From Acetatifactor sp. (lineage in GTDB: Bacteria > Bacillota > Clostridia > Lachnospirales > Lachnospiraceae): a DNA stretch of 64,000 bases. The notes under the pieces were generated by a model, which was not told the DNA's origin, searched no databases, and was given only the letters and a program-made list of their open reading frames with translations. Location of the stretch: contig JAIDDH010000097.1 of assembly GCA_029055435.1 (NCBI GenBank), positions 38,225-102,224 of the forward strand. The letters are read 5' to 3'. Each line of letters starts with the position of its first letter. The first letter of the stretch is position 1. Position numbers and translations under genes: made by a program. Shown here piece by piece: positions 47,508-56,446 of this stretch.

Positions 47508-48326
47508 ATGATACACAAGGTTTATCCCATACAGGTGCAAGGGTCTTTGCCCGATGCCCGTCTGATCACTTATATTCAGGATTCTTCCGACAGCATGGCA
47601 ATTGACAAAAGGCCGCTGGTGCTGATCTGTCCCGGAGGCGGCTACGGCTACACCTCGGACCGGGAGTCTGAGCCCATTGCATTGGCCTTTCTGGCCATGG
47701 GATATCACGCTGCGATTCTGCGTTATTCCTGCGCTCCCGCGAGATATCCTACAGCGCTTTTGGAATTGGCCTCGTCTATGCTCCTAATCCGCAAAAATGC
47801 GGAAGAATGGCATGTGGATGCGGATAAGATCATTGTGCAGGGGTGTTCTGCGGGCGGTCATCTGGCGGCCTGTCTGGGTATGTTCTGGGATGAGGATTTT
47901 CTTGCGGAAAGCATGGGCCTTCAAGCCGGGGAGCATGATCTGCTGCGGCCGAAGGGCATGCTCTTGTGTTACCCGGTTATCACTTCGGGAGAGTTCGCCC
48001 ACAGAGGCTCTTTTCAGAACCTGCTGGGAGAGAGGGAGGCTGAGCTGAGCGAACAATTATCTCTGGAGAATCGGGTCAGCGAGAAGACTCCAGAAGCCTT
48101 TATCTGGGGAACCTTTGAGGATGGCTCTGTGCCCATGGAGAATTCGCTGCTCTTAGTCAGCGCCATGCGCAGGGCGCATATTCCTGTGGAGTATCATCTT
48201 TATCCTAAGGGCGGACATGGACTGGCTCTGGCCACCCGTCTGACTGAGACTTCCGACGGCAGACATGTGCAGGAGTCCTGCGCCACATGGATAGAACTGG
48301 CTAAAAACTGGATAGAGCATTTGTGA
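47508..48326 (+). CDS. Alpha/beta-hydrolase (BD-FAE/acetylesterase-like)
   Basis: LICPGGGYGYTSDRESEPIALAFLAMGYHAAILRYS; nucleophile GCSAGGHLAA; GGHGLAL. Confidence 0.85.
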   Translation: MIHKVYPIQVQGSLPDARLITYIQDSSDSMAIDKRPLVLICPGGGYGYTSDRESEPIALAFLAMGYHAAILRYSCAPARYPTALLELASSMLLIRKNAEEWHVDADKIIVQGCSAGGHLAACLGMFWDEDFLAESMGLQAGEHDLLRPKGMLLCYPVITSGEFAHRGSFQNLLGEREAELSEQLSLENRVSEKTPEAFIWGTFEDGSVPMENSLLLVSAMRRAHIPVEYHLYPKGGHGLALATRLTETSDGRHVQESCATWIELAKNWIEHL

Positions 48327-48337
48327 GGAGACTGAAC

Positions 48338-49441
48338 ATGGAGAATATAAATACCAATACGGACAGAATTATTGAGATTCCCAGATTTTATGGTTCCCTT
48401 TCGGGAATGCTGAAAAAGTTTGACAAATATGCGCGTCAGGATGCTTTTACCGGCAGCACTTTGGAGGAATTTGAGCACTGGAAGGAGCAGACCCGGAAAA
48501 CTTTACGGGAGCTTTTAGGCCTGAAATATATGGAGGACTGTCCTCTGGAGCCCCGGCTGGAGGAGCGCATCACGCTGGAGGACGGCATTGTGCGGGAAAA
48601 GGTGGTGATTCAGGTGGAGCCCGACACATGGATGCCCATGTATATCCTGATTCCTCCCAAGACAGATCCCGAAAAGCAGTATTGCTTTCTGGCATTGCCC
48701 GGACATCAGGGTGCAGGCAAATATTCCGTGGCGGGTTGTTATGACATTCCGGCAGTCATGGATAAAATAAAATTTTTTAATTATGATTATGGTATGCAGC
48801 TTGCGCGGCGCGGATATGTGGCGCTGTGCCCTGACTGCCGCGGTTTCGGCGAGCGCAGGGATGAGAAGAAGCAGACGCCCGGAAGCGAGACGGATTTTCT
48901 GACCAGCAGCTGTTTTCATCTCGCTCATATGGCGGAGCCTATAGGGGAGACCGTGGCGGGAATGTGTACATGGGATGCCATGCGTCTGATTGATTATGTC
49001 TATGAGAGAGGGGAATGGGATACGGACAATCTGGGCGCAGTGGGCTTCTCGGGCGGAGGCATGCAGGTGCTGTGGCTGGCTGCGCTGGATGAGCGCGTGA
49101 AGCGGTGTATTATCAGCGGTTATCTCTATGGCTATAAGGATTCGCTGATGATCTTAAACGGAAATTGCAACTGCAATTATGTGCCTCATCTGTGGGAGCA
49201 TTTCGATATGGGAGATATTGCTTCCCTGATTGCTCCCAGACCGGCGGCATTTCAGTCCTGCAGGGACGATCATCTGAATGGTCCCCGGGGACTTGAAAAC
49301 GTGTATGAACAGTTGGAAATTGTGCAGGAAGCTTACAGACTTTATGGTGACAGCCCCTATCCTCTTCACGATGTCCGGGAGGGAGGACACTGCTGGCATG
49401 AGGAGGTGCTGGAGCGTTTTCTTGCCGGCAGAGAGGTATAA
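48338..49441 (+). CDS. Alpha/beta-hydrolase (Abhydrolase_7/dienelactone-hydrolase-like esterase)
   Basis: LALPGHQGAGKYS, GVAL-type DCRGFGERRD, nucleophile GFSGGGMQV, GGHCWHEEVLERF. Confidence 0.8.
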   Translation: MENINTNTDRIIEIPRFYGSLSGMLKKFDKYARQDAFTGSTLEEFEHWKEQTRKTLRELLGLKYMEDCPLEPRLEERITLEDGIVREKVVIQVEPDTWMPMYILIPPKTDPEKQYCFLALPGHQGAGKYSVAGCYDIPAVMDKIKFFNYDYGMQLARRGYVALCPDCRGFGERRDEKKQTPGSETDFLTSSCFHLAHMAEPIGETVAGMCTWDAMRLIDYVYERGEWDTDNLGAVGFSGGGMQVLWLAALDERVKRCIISGYLYGYKDSLMILNGNCNCNYVPHLWEHFDMGDIASLIAPRPAAFQSCRDDHLNGPRGLENVYEQLEIVQEAYRLYGDSPYPLHDVREGGHCWHEEVLERFLAGREV

Positions 49442-49443
49442 GA

Positions 49444-50406
49444 GTGAAATATATCGTATTAGATTTGGAGTGGAACCAGAGTAATACCGGTATGGAGGCG
49501 GAGGCAGAGAGTCTTCCCTTTGAAATTATCGAGATTGGGGCCATAAAACTAGATGGTGCTTATGTCATGGTCGGGGAGTTCAGTGAGCTTGTCAAGCCTG
49601 CGGTCTACCATGAGATGCATCATGTCACCAGCAAGCTGATTCACATGCAGATACAGGAGCTGGAGCGGGGAAGACCTTTTGTGGAGGTTGCCCAGGGCTT
49701 TCTGGACTGGTGCGGTGAGGAGGAGTATCTGTTCTGCACCTGGGGAGGCTCGGATTTGACTGAGCTTCAGCGCAATATGAAATTCTATAATATGACACCG
49801 TTGTCAGATAAACCTATCCGTTATCTGGATGTCCAGAAGCTGTTCAGTATTGCATATGAGGACAGAAAATCCCGCAGGGCGCTGGAATATGCGGTGGACT
49901 TCTTGCAGGTGGAGAAGGATATCCCGTTTCATCGGGCGTTCAGCGACGCCTATTACACTGCCAGAGTATTTGCGCATATGGCTCAGGAGAAACCGGAGCT
50001 TTTGCGCAATGAGTCCTATGATGTATTTAATGTGCCCAAATGCCGGGCGGATGAGGTTAAGGTACAGTTTGATACCTATGCCAAATTTATTTCCCGCGTG
50101 TTTGCAGATAAGATGGCGGCGTTTGCGGACAGAGAAGTGAGCTCCAGCAAATGTTATCTCTGCCACAGGAATCTGCGCAAGAAAATCAAGTGGTTTACGG
50201 CCAACGGCAGACATTATTATTGTCTGGCCTACTGTGAAAAGCATGGATATCTGAAAGGAAAAATCAGAATCAGAAAGACAGATGAGGGCGGCGTGTATGT
50301 GGTGAAAACCACGAAGCTGATCAGTCAGGAGGCGGCGGATGAGTTGAGCAGTCGCAGGCTCCGGGCCAGAGAGAGGCATATAAAGCACAGGCAGGAATCG
50401 GACTAG
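49444..50406 (+). CDS. DEDDh 3'-5' exonuclease (ERI1/KapD-like)
   Basis: YIVLDLEWNQ...EIIEIGAIKLD; HRAFSDAYYTARV; GTG start. Confidence 0.85.
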   Translation: MKYIVLDLEWNQSNTGMEAEAESLPFEIIEIGAIKLDGAYVMVGEFSELVKPAVYHEMHHVTSKLIHMQIQELERGRPFVEVAQGFLDWCGEEEYLFCTWGGSDLTELQRNMKFYNMTPLSDKPIRYLDVQKLFSIAYEDRKSRRALEYAVDFLQVEKDIPFHRAFSDAYYTARVFAHMAQEKPELLRNESYDVFNVPKCRADEVKVQFDTYAKFISRVFADKMAAFADREVSSSKCYLCHRNLRKKIKWFTANGRHYYCLAYCEKHGYLKGKIRIRKTDEGGVYVVKTTKLISQEAADELSSRRLRARERHIKHRQESD

Positions 50407-50426
50407 AAAGTCAGATTCCTGCCTGT
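50387..50426. terminator. Bidirectional terminator hairpin embedded in the 3' ends of both convergent CDSs
   Basis: acaggcaggaatc ... gattcctgcctgt, perfect 13-bp arms followed by ttttt on + strand. Confidence 0.8.
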
Positions 50427-51974
50427 TTTTGAAATTTTAGATTTTGAAGCTTTGAACATGCGTCGCGATTTTTTCTGACGGCGTTTGGCCTGGCGGATAT
50501 CTTCCCGTCGTCTTGCGAGCTGTAAGTTACTGTGATTGTGGCCATAGCTATGTTGTTTCCGACGTTCCTTCTTCCAGTTGCGCCGACTGTTGGGATGTCT
50601 GGCGGCATAGCCTTTGCAGGATTTATAGACAAATAAAGTAAACGCTGCGGCAGCGGCGATTCCCACAACCCACATCAGTACCTTCAGAACATTGATAAAG
50701 ATGACAGAGGGAAGACGGGATGCTTCTTCCGCTTCATCCGGCGCTGCCACAGGGTCAAAGGAATAGGTTCCCTGTCCGCCGGTGGCCAGGTCTACGGAGG
50801 CCGAGCCGATGGGGACGCCGTGATAGCTGTAATGAATGATTGCCACCTGATTGGTATTTTCCGTGGAATAAGAAATCTCCGAATCCAAATCTTTGAAATT
50901 GACGGTCTTTGGAAGAATGACGCAGTCGTTTTGATTCAGGGTCAGAATCGGTTTGGAGTTGCCGAAGATATCATTGTCGCTGTAAAAGCCCGAGCCCTCG
51001 ATATTGTATTTGACTTCAGACCGGGAGATATTGGCCTTCTCAAAATTACCAAAGCCATAGTTGAACAGAGCCAGGGTGTCCTCATAATGATTCGGGGACT
51101 CGTCCTTCAGCACTACGCAGATCAGCTTCATGCCGTCCTTTTCCGCGCAGGACACAAGGCAGCTGCGGGCGTCGTCGGTGTAGCCGGTCTTGCAGCCCAC
51201 CAGATAGTTGTAGGCGTATTTTTTGCCGGGCAGAAGCTCCATCTGGTTAGCGTCCACCAGATTGCCGTTCTTTTTGGTGAGATAGAGCAGAGGCATCTGT
51301 GTGATCTGGCAGAGCATCTCGTTGGAGAAAAAGGCTCGTCCAATCATGGCCAGGTCATAGGCGCTGGTGTAGTGATTTTCATTTGGAAGCCCGTTGGGAT
51401 TCACAAAATGGGAATCCACACAACCTAGTTCTGCAGCTCTGTTGTTCATCATTTCAGCAAAACTGTCCCAGCTGCCGCCGATGTGTTCGGCCACCGCATA
51501 GGAAACTTCGTTGGCAGAGCGGATGAGAATGGCCTGTAGACATTTTTCCATAGTGAGAGTATCGCCTTCGTTCATGGCTACATGATTGCTGCCCACGGGA
51601 ATGCTGAAGACGGCTTCATGAGAGAAAGATACTGTCTCGTCCAGAGAACATTCCTCCGAGGCGATCAGAGAGGTGAGGATTTTGGTGGTGCTGGCGGGAT
51701 ATTCTCTGGCGTGGATATTTTTCTCATAGAGAATGGCGCCGGTTTCCAATTCCATCAGGATAGCGGATTCGGCGCTGACGATAGGCCCGGTGGGCCAGTT
51801 TGCAACTTCATTGGATTCTATGGGAATGGCCTGATTGGCGGCTATATTCTGTTCCTTCACGGAGGGAGTAGGGGCAGCAGATGCTGAAAGACCCGTACAG
51901 GACACAGAAAGACAGACCGCACAGAGAGCAGCCACGGCGCGAATCCATATGGATGAAAGAATGTTTTTATTCAT
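50403..51974 (-). CDS. D-alanyl-D-alanine carboxypeptidase (S11 family), membrane anchored
   Basis: PASTTKILTSLIA (SxxK), SANE (SxN), KTGYTDDARSC (KTG); C-terminal TM and basic tail. Confidence 0.93.
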   Translation of the reverse strand: MNKNILSSIWIRAVAALCAVCLSVSCTGLSASAAPTPSVKEQNIAANQAIPIESNEVANWPTGPIVSAESAILMELETGAILYEKNIHAREYPASTTKILTSLIASEECSLDETVSFSHEAVFSIPVGSNHVAMNEGDTLTMEKCLQAILIRSANEVSYAVAEHIGGSWDSFAEMMNNRAAELGCVDSHFVNPNGLPNENHYTSAYDLAMIGRAFFSNEMLCQITQMPLLYLTKKNGNLVDANQMELLPGKKYAYNYLVGCKTGYTDDARSCLVSCAEKDGMKLICVVLKDESPNHYEDTLALFNYGFGNFEKANISRSEVKYNIEGSGFYSDNDIFGNSKPILTLNQNDCVILPKTVNFKDLDSEISYSTENTNQVAIIHYSYHGVPIGSASVDLATGGQGTYSFDPVAAPDEAEEASRLPSVIFINVLKVLMWVVGIAAAAAFTLFVYKSCKGYAARHPNSRRNWKKERRKQHSYGHNHSNLQLARRREDIRQAKRRQKKSRRMFKASKSKISKTGRNLTF

Positions 51975-52164
51975 AAAGATTGTCCTGTCGTTCTATTGTT
52001 ATCGATTATAGTATGTTCAATTTATAAAGAAGGTATCATTTTTATCATACAACATAACTTGTCGATTGACAAGTTTCGTCAGATAAAGTAATCTTAAACT
52101 ATATATGAAATTTTTTTCCGGATGCAATATGGCTGCAGGACGGCGGTGCAGGAGATAGATCACA

Positions 52165-52896
52165 ATGATTAGATTGAGCAGTTTACATATGGGAGATATC
52201 AGCCAGTTTGATTGGGTGGCCTATTTTGAGGAAAATCACAAGCACAGGCTGGAGATCGATTTTTCGCGGGAACCGGAATTGAGCGAGTGGGAGAGGCAAT
52301 TGATTTTTCCGTCGATTCAAAGCTTTCAGAAGGGAGAGGCGTCGGAAGGGCATTTTCTTCTGCGGTGTGCGGAGCGGTATGCCTGCCGTAACAATGCGCC
52401 GGAGTATCTGGAGGCGATGCAGTGGTTTGTCCGGGAAGAAAACTGGCATTCAGCTTATCTGAAAAAGTATATGGATTATCATCAGGTGCCGGCCCGCGGC
52501 AGAACTGCTCTGGATGATATTTTCCGTGTGTTGAGAAAAGTCGGCGGACTGAAATCGGAGGTCATTGTTCTGGTAACGGCGGAGATGATTGCTTTATCTT
52601 ATTACAGGGCGCTGGCGGAATGCGTCGAATCTCCGGCTCTAAAGAGTATTTGCGGACAGATGCTGCACGATGAATTAAGACATATTGTATTTCAATCCTA
52701 TACCTTATATAAATTGAGGAGCAATGCCTTTGAGAAGCTGCTTCGCATTTTGTTGATGGAGATAACCATGTCGGTGGTCTGGATTGCCATGAAGGATGTG
52801 TTCCGGGCAGGCGGATATTCTTTCCGGCGGCTGGCAGGGGATTGTCTGGGCTATCTGGAGCAGTCCATCAGGATATCGGAGAGCGGAGTTCTCTAA
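52165..52896 (+). CDS. Ferritin-like di-iron fold protein, unknown function
   Basis: Two helix-pair metal motifs: FVREENWHSAYLKKY (ExxH-type) and EMIALSYYRAL...DELRHIVFQ. Confidence 0.55.
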   Translation: MIRLSSLHMGDISQFDWVAYFEENHKHRLEIDFSREPELSEWERQLIFPSIQSFQKGEASEGHFLLRCAERYACRNNAPEYLEAMQWFVREENWHSAYLKKYMDYHQVPARGRTALDDIFRVLRKVGGLKSEVIVLVTAEMIALSYYRALAECVESPALKSICGQMLHDELRHIVFQSYTLYKLRSNAFEKLLRILLMEITMSVVWIAMKDVFRAGGYSFRRLAGDCLGYLEQSIRISESGVL

Positions 52897-52943
52897 AGAT
52901 CGACCGTATTGATTTGAGAAGTGTTTCGGAGGAAACCGTAAAT

Positions 52944-53588
52944 ATGAGATTGCGAAATATCACCGGTTCCAGAGAGGTTATCGCCGAAAGTCCCTTTGTG
53001 GTGCCTGAGGCGGAGCTTTTTGACTGTCCCGGAACCTGGCATAAAATATTTGGAAATGATCAGCCCATCCACATTGAGATAGGAATGGGAAAAGGGCGAT
53101 TTATCCATACTATGGCTAAGGAGCACCCGGAGGTAAATTATATCGGAATTGAAAAGTATTCCAGCGTGTTGCTGCGCGCCATTCAGAAAATGGAGGAGGA
53201 AGAGCTGCCAAATCTGAGGTTCATCCGTATGGACGCCGAGGATATCGCGAAGGTGTTTGCGCCGGGCGAAGTGGATCGCATTTATTTGAACTTTTCCGAT
53301 CCCTGGCCCAAGGACAGACATGCGAAGAGAAGGCTTCCATCCCGGGAATTTCTGGCCCGCTATGACTTGATTCTGCAGCCGGACGGGCTGTTGGAGTTTA
53401 AGACGGACAATCGCGAGCTGTTTGATTTCGCAGTGGAAGAGCTTGCGCCCGCCGGATGGCATGCTCAGGAGGTGAGCTATGACCTGCATCGGGATTCGCG
53501 CTTGATGGAGGGCAATGTGATGACGGAGTACGAAGAGAAATTTTCCGCCATGGGCAATCCGATCTGCAAATATATCATTTGCAGATAA
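52944..53588 (+). CDS. trmB: tRNA (guanosine(46)-N7)-methyltransferase
   Basis: IHIEIGMGKGRFIHTMAKEHPEVNYIGIEKYSSVLLRAI; LNFSDPWPKDRHAKRRL. Confidence 0.95.
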   Translation: MRLRNITGSREVIAESPFVVPEAELFDCPGTWHKIFGNDQPIHIEIGMGKGRFIHTMAKEHPEVNYIGIEKYSSVLLRAIQKMEEEELPNLRFIRMDAEDIAKVFAPGEVDRIYLNFSDPWPKDRHAKRRLPSREFLARYDLILQPDGLLEFKTDNRELFDFAVEELAPAGWHAQEVSYDLHRDSRLMEGNVMTEYEEKFSAMGNPICKYIICR

Positions 53589-53622
53589 TTCTGTCACAAT
53601 GATAAAAAGAGGAGGACAAAAA

Positions 53623-53940
53623 ATGGAATACAAATTTACTACTGCAAATTTTGAGGAAGAGGTCCTGAATTCCGATCTGCCTGTATTGGTAGATTTCTAT
53701 GCGGACTGGTGCGGGCCCTGCAAGATGATGGCACCTATTGTAGAGAAGTTGGCGGAGGAGTATGACGGCAAGATAAAAGTGGGAAAATGCAATACGGATG
53801 ACAATATGCCCCTGACCCAGAAATATCGTGTGGCCAGCATTCCTACCTTTATTATCTTTAAGGGCGGAGAGGCTGTGGCTACCTATATGGGAGCTATGCC
53901 TGCAGATGATTTGCGCGATAAGCTTGACGCACAGCTTTGA
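53623..53940 (+). CDS. trxA: Thioredoxin
   Basis: VLVDFYADWCGPCKMMAPIVEKLAEEY; cis-Pro SIPTFIIFKGG. Confidence 0.97.
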   Translation: MEYKFTTANFEEEVLNSDLPVLVDFYADWCGPCKMMAPIVEKLAEEYDGKIKVGKCNTDDNMPLTQKYRVASIPTFIIFKGGEAVATYMGAMPADDLRDKLDAQL

Positions 53941-54022
53941 GGTTTTATTATAATATCTATAAATGCCGGTATATTCAAATATAATATAGAAAGAAAGATA
54001 TCTACAGAGAGCGGGAAAAAAG

Positions 54023-56164
54023 ATGGTTGAGGAGACAAAGGGACATTTGGATGAGATAGCTGCCCGTCAGGCGCTGGAAGAAGCCAGAGAGGCGGAGAGT
54101 AAGGCGTACAATCGAATGAAAGCAAGCCGTGATACGGCTTTTACGGAACGTCAGAAGGGAATGCTGAAGCTTGCGCAGTTACAGGAACTGGATGCCCCTG
54201 ACAAGGAGCAACTGGACCAGAAGTGCAAACTGATTTTAGAGAGCTATTATCTGCCCCATATTCTGAAGGACGGCTGTACCGTGGAGCTGGAACCGGATTT
54301 CACGCGCTTTGAGGATTCAGACAGAGATTATATCGAGGCAGTATTTACCCTGTCTTCCGGCAGGAAGAGAAACGTGGGATATAATTACAAGATTGAAGAA
54401 GACGGGAAGAGTCTGATTCTGTTTGAAAAAACCTTTGAGAACGTGATTCTGGAACCTGGTAAGCCCGATAAATATGTGCTTTATGATGCGGACGGTGTCA
54501 CAGAGCTGGAGTCGGTCTCCATGGAGGAATTGGAGGAGCGGGTTTCCAGAGGCGAGGTCGTGAAGGTGGAGGAGGAATACTTTCAGAAGGCCAGAGACGA
54601 GAGTGGTGCAATCCTCAAAGGCGACACTACCATGATCATAGAGGATGAGGGCAACAGCAAGATTCTTCTGGGCAATAATGAACAGGAAAAATTTTCTTTT
54701 AATAAGGCAGGACAGCTTGTGTGCGCACTCACCAACGATGTGACGACTGTCACTGTGGAGACCAGAAAATTCGCCAGCCCGGAGCCCATTTACGACAGTG
54801 CGGAGGCTGCCAGAGCGGCTGCGGAGAAGGAGATTCAGGAGGGAGAGACCAATCTGCGGGTAGATACGTCCATGGAAGGGACCACCGTGGCGGAGTTCAA
54901 TTTTGTTCCCGTGTACACTACCAATATTGAGCTGGCAGGCGTGGTTCGGAAGCTGGGCAAGGGAGTGGAAGGATATAATGCCGCCGACAGCGACGAGGAG
55001 AATCTGCGAAGGCAGTTTGCAAAGCCCATCAGTGAATATCTGGACGAAAAAGGTTTTCACGTCATTGATATTTCCTGTAACAATCTGGAATCAAATGTGA
55101 CGGAAAATGTGGGCTGGATGAATACCATCAAAACCTTTCAGATGACCGGCGGCGAGGTAACGGTATCTTACACCAAGAGACTGACCTCTACAGTAACTAT
55201 AAAACAGGGATTTCTCGGCAGAGGCCAGAATAATGATATATCCGCCATATTGGCGCAGCTTCCCGAGGGAAGTGAATTGTTGAATCCACAGGATATCGAC
55301 TGGAAAAACTCCAAGCCGGAGGTAGCTTATGTGATGCGGGGAAGCGTTAAGGCGGAGGCCTCGGCAAAGACCATCGCCGAGGCGGATACCCTGGCGGCGG
55401 ACAATGCGATTCTGGCGGCGCAGAAAATTGCTGTGCGCGGTCTGAACGGCGGTATTTCCGCCGGTATCAAGGAGGTCATTTCAGCGAATGGAGCAGCTTC
55501 CACTGTGGCAAATGTGCGGGCCAAAATGGATGTGCCTGTTGTGAGAAAGGAAGATATGCAACTGACTCACAAGGATGCCAGGTACGCCTACACGGGAAGC
55601 TGCGACAGAATGATTACTTCCGTGGACAATAAGCTGGTGTCCGTGACTACCTGGAATGGCAGCAAACTCACTTATGTGGAGCCCACAGACCCTGTCATCG
55701 ATAGAGGAATTCCCACTGATGAAAATTATGACAAATATGTCAATGATGGAGATGATATGGGAATCCTGCTCTTTGAGAAGACGGATCAGGGACTTCACAG
55801 ATACATGGATGATGTAAAGGATGCTCAGGCTCAGGCAAAGAGTTTGATCGTACTTTATGAAAAGGCTCGAACAGCACTGAAAGAAGCTCAGGAAAAATTC
55901 GATCAGATTTATGATGAGGGAATGACATCTGAAGAAGTGTTGCCGGAGGAAATATCCGAGGATAGCGTGCTGGAGAAAATATCTGAAGACAGTGTGCTGG
56001 AGGAGCCGGATAAAATAGATGTGGCGGATAAATCAGAAGAAGCGGCAGAGATAGATGTGGCAAGTGAAGCCGATGAATCAGATAAGGCGGATGAAGCGGC
56101 GGAAAAGCCCTTGACGGCACATGAGGCGTTGTTGGCAATCTTTGGGGATGACGGCATGGAATAA
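54023..56164 (+). CDS. Large hypothetical protein (713 aa), no recognised family, acidic repetitive C-terminus
   Basis: Long ORF, no signal peptide, repeats ISEDSVLEKISEDSVLEEP and EAAEIDVASEADESDKADEAAE. Confidence 0.7.
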   Translation: MVEETKGHLDEIAARQALEEAREAESKAYNRMKASRDTAFTERQKGMLKLAQLQELDAPDKEQLDQKCKLILESYYLPHILKDGCTVELEPDFTRFEDSDRDYIEAVFTLSSGRKRNVGYNYKIEEDGKSLILFEKTFENVILEPGKPDKYVLYDADGVTELESVSMEELEERVSRGEVVKVEEEYFQKARDESGAILKGDTTMIIEDEGNSKILLGNNEQEKFSFNKAGQLVCALTNDVTTVTVETRKFASPEPIYDSAEAARAAAEKEIQEGETNLRVDTSMEGTTVAEFNFVPVYTTNIELAGVVRKLGKGVEGYNAADSDEENLRRQFAKPISEYLDEKGFHVIDISCNNLESNVTENVGWMNTIKTFQMTGGEVTVSYTKRLTSTVTIKQGFLGRGQNNDISAILAQLPEGSELLNPQDIDWKNSKPEVAYVMRGSVKAEASAKTIAEADTLAADNAILAAQKIAVRGLNGGISAGIKEVISANGAASTVANVRAKMDVPVVRKEDMQLTHKDARYAYTGSCDRMITSVDNKLVSVTTWNGSKLTYVEPTDPVIDRGIPTDENYDKYVNDGDDMGILLFEKTDQGLHRYMDDVKDAQAQAKSLIVLYEKARTALKEAQEKFDQIYDEGMTSEEVLPEEISEDSVLEKISEDSVLEEPDKIDVADKSEEAAEIDVASEADESDKADEAAEKPLTAHEALLAIFGDDGME

Positions 56165-56179
56165 AGGATAAAGAACAAG

Positions 56180-56226
56180 CGGGCACAGTTGGTCTGCAGT
56201 ATTATTACTGGGGCGGACTGTGCCCG
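56180..56226 (+). terminator. Probable terminator hairpin
   Basis: cgggcacagt ... actgtgcccg then tagttttgt. Confidence 0.55.
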
Positions 56227-56446
56227 TAGTTTTGTATTAGGGTAGCTTGCGAGGCATAATATTGTTAATATTTGCCAAAAAATCATAGCGATTTATATGA
56301 CAATGCATAATTGACCAATGTTATTACCGGTAGTAGTATGTACTTGCAACGGTGATTCTCAAGTAGTTATGTATTAATCGGAGATTACCGTAATTCCTGC
56401 CAAAATTATATCTAAGAGTCTGGATAATCGGACAAAAGGAGCAAGT

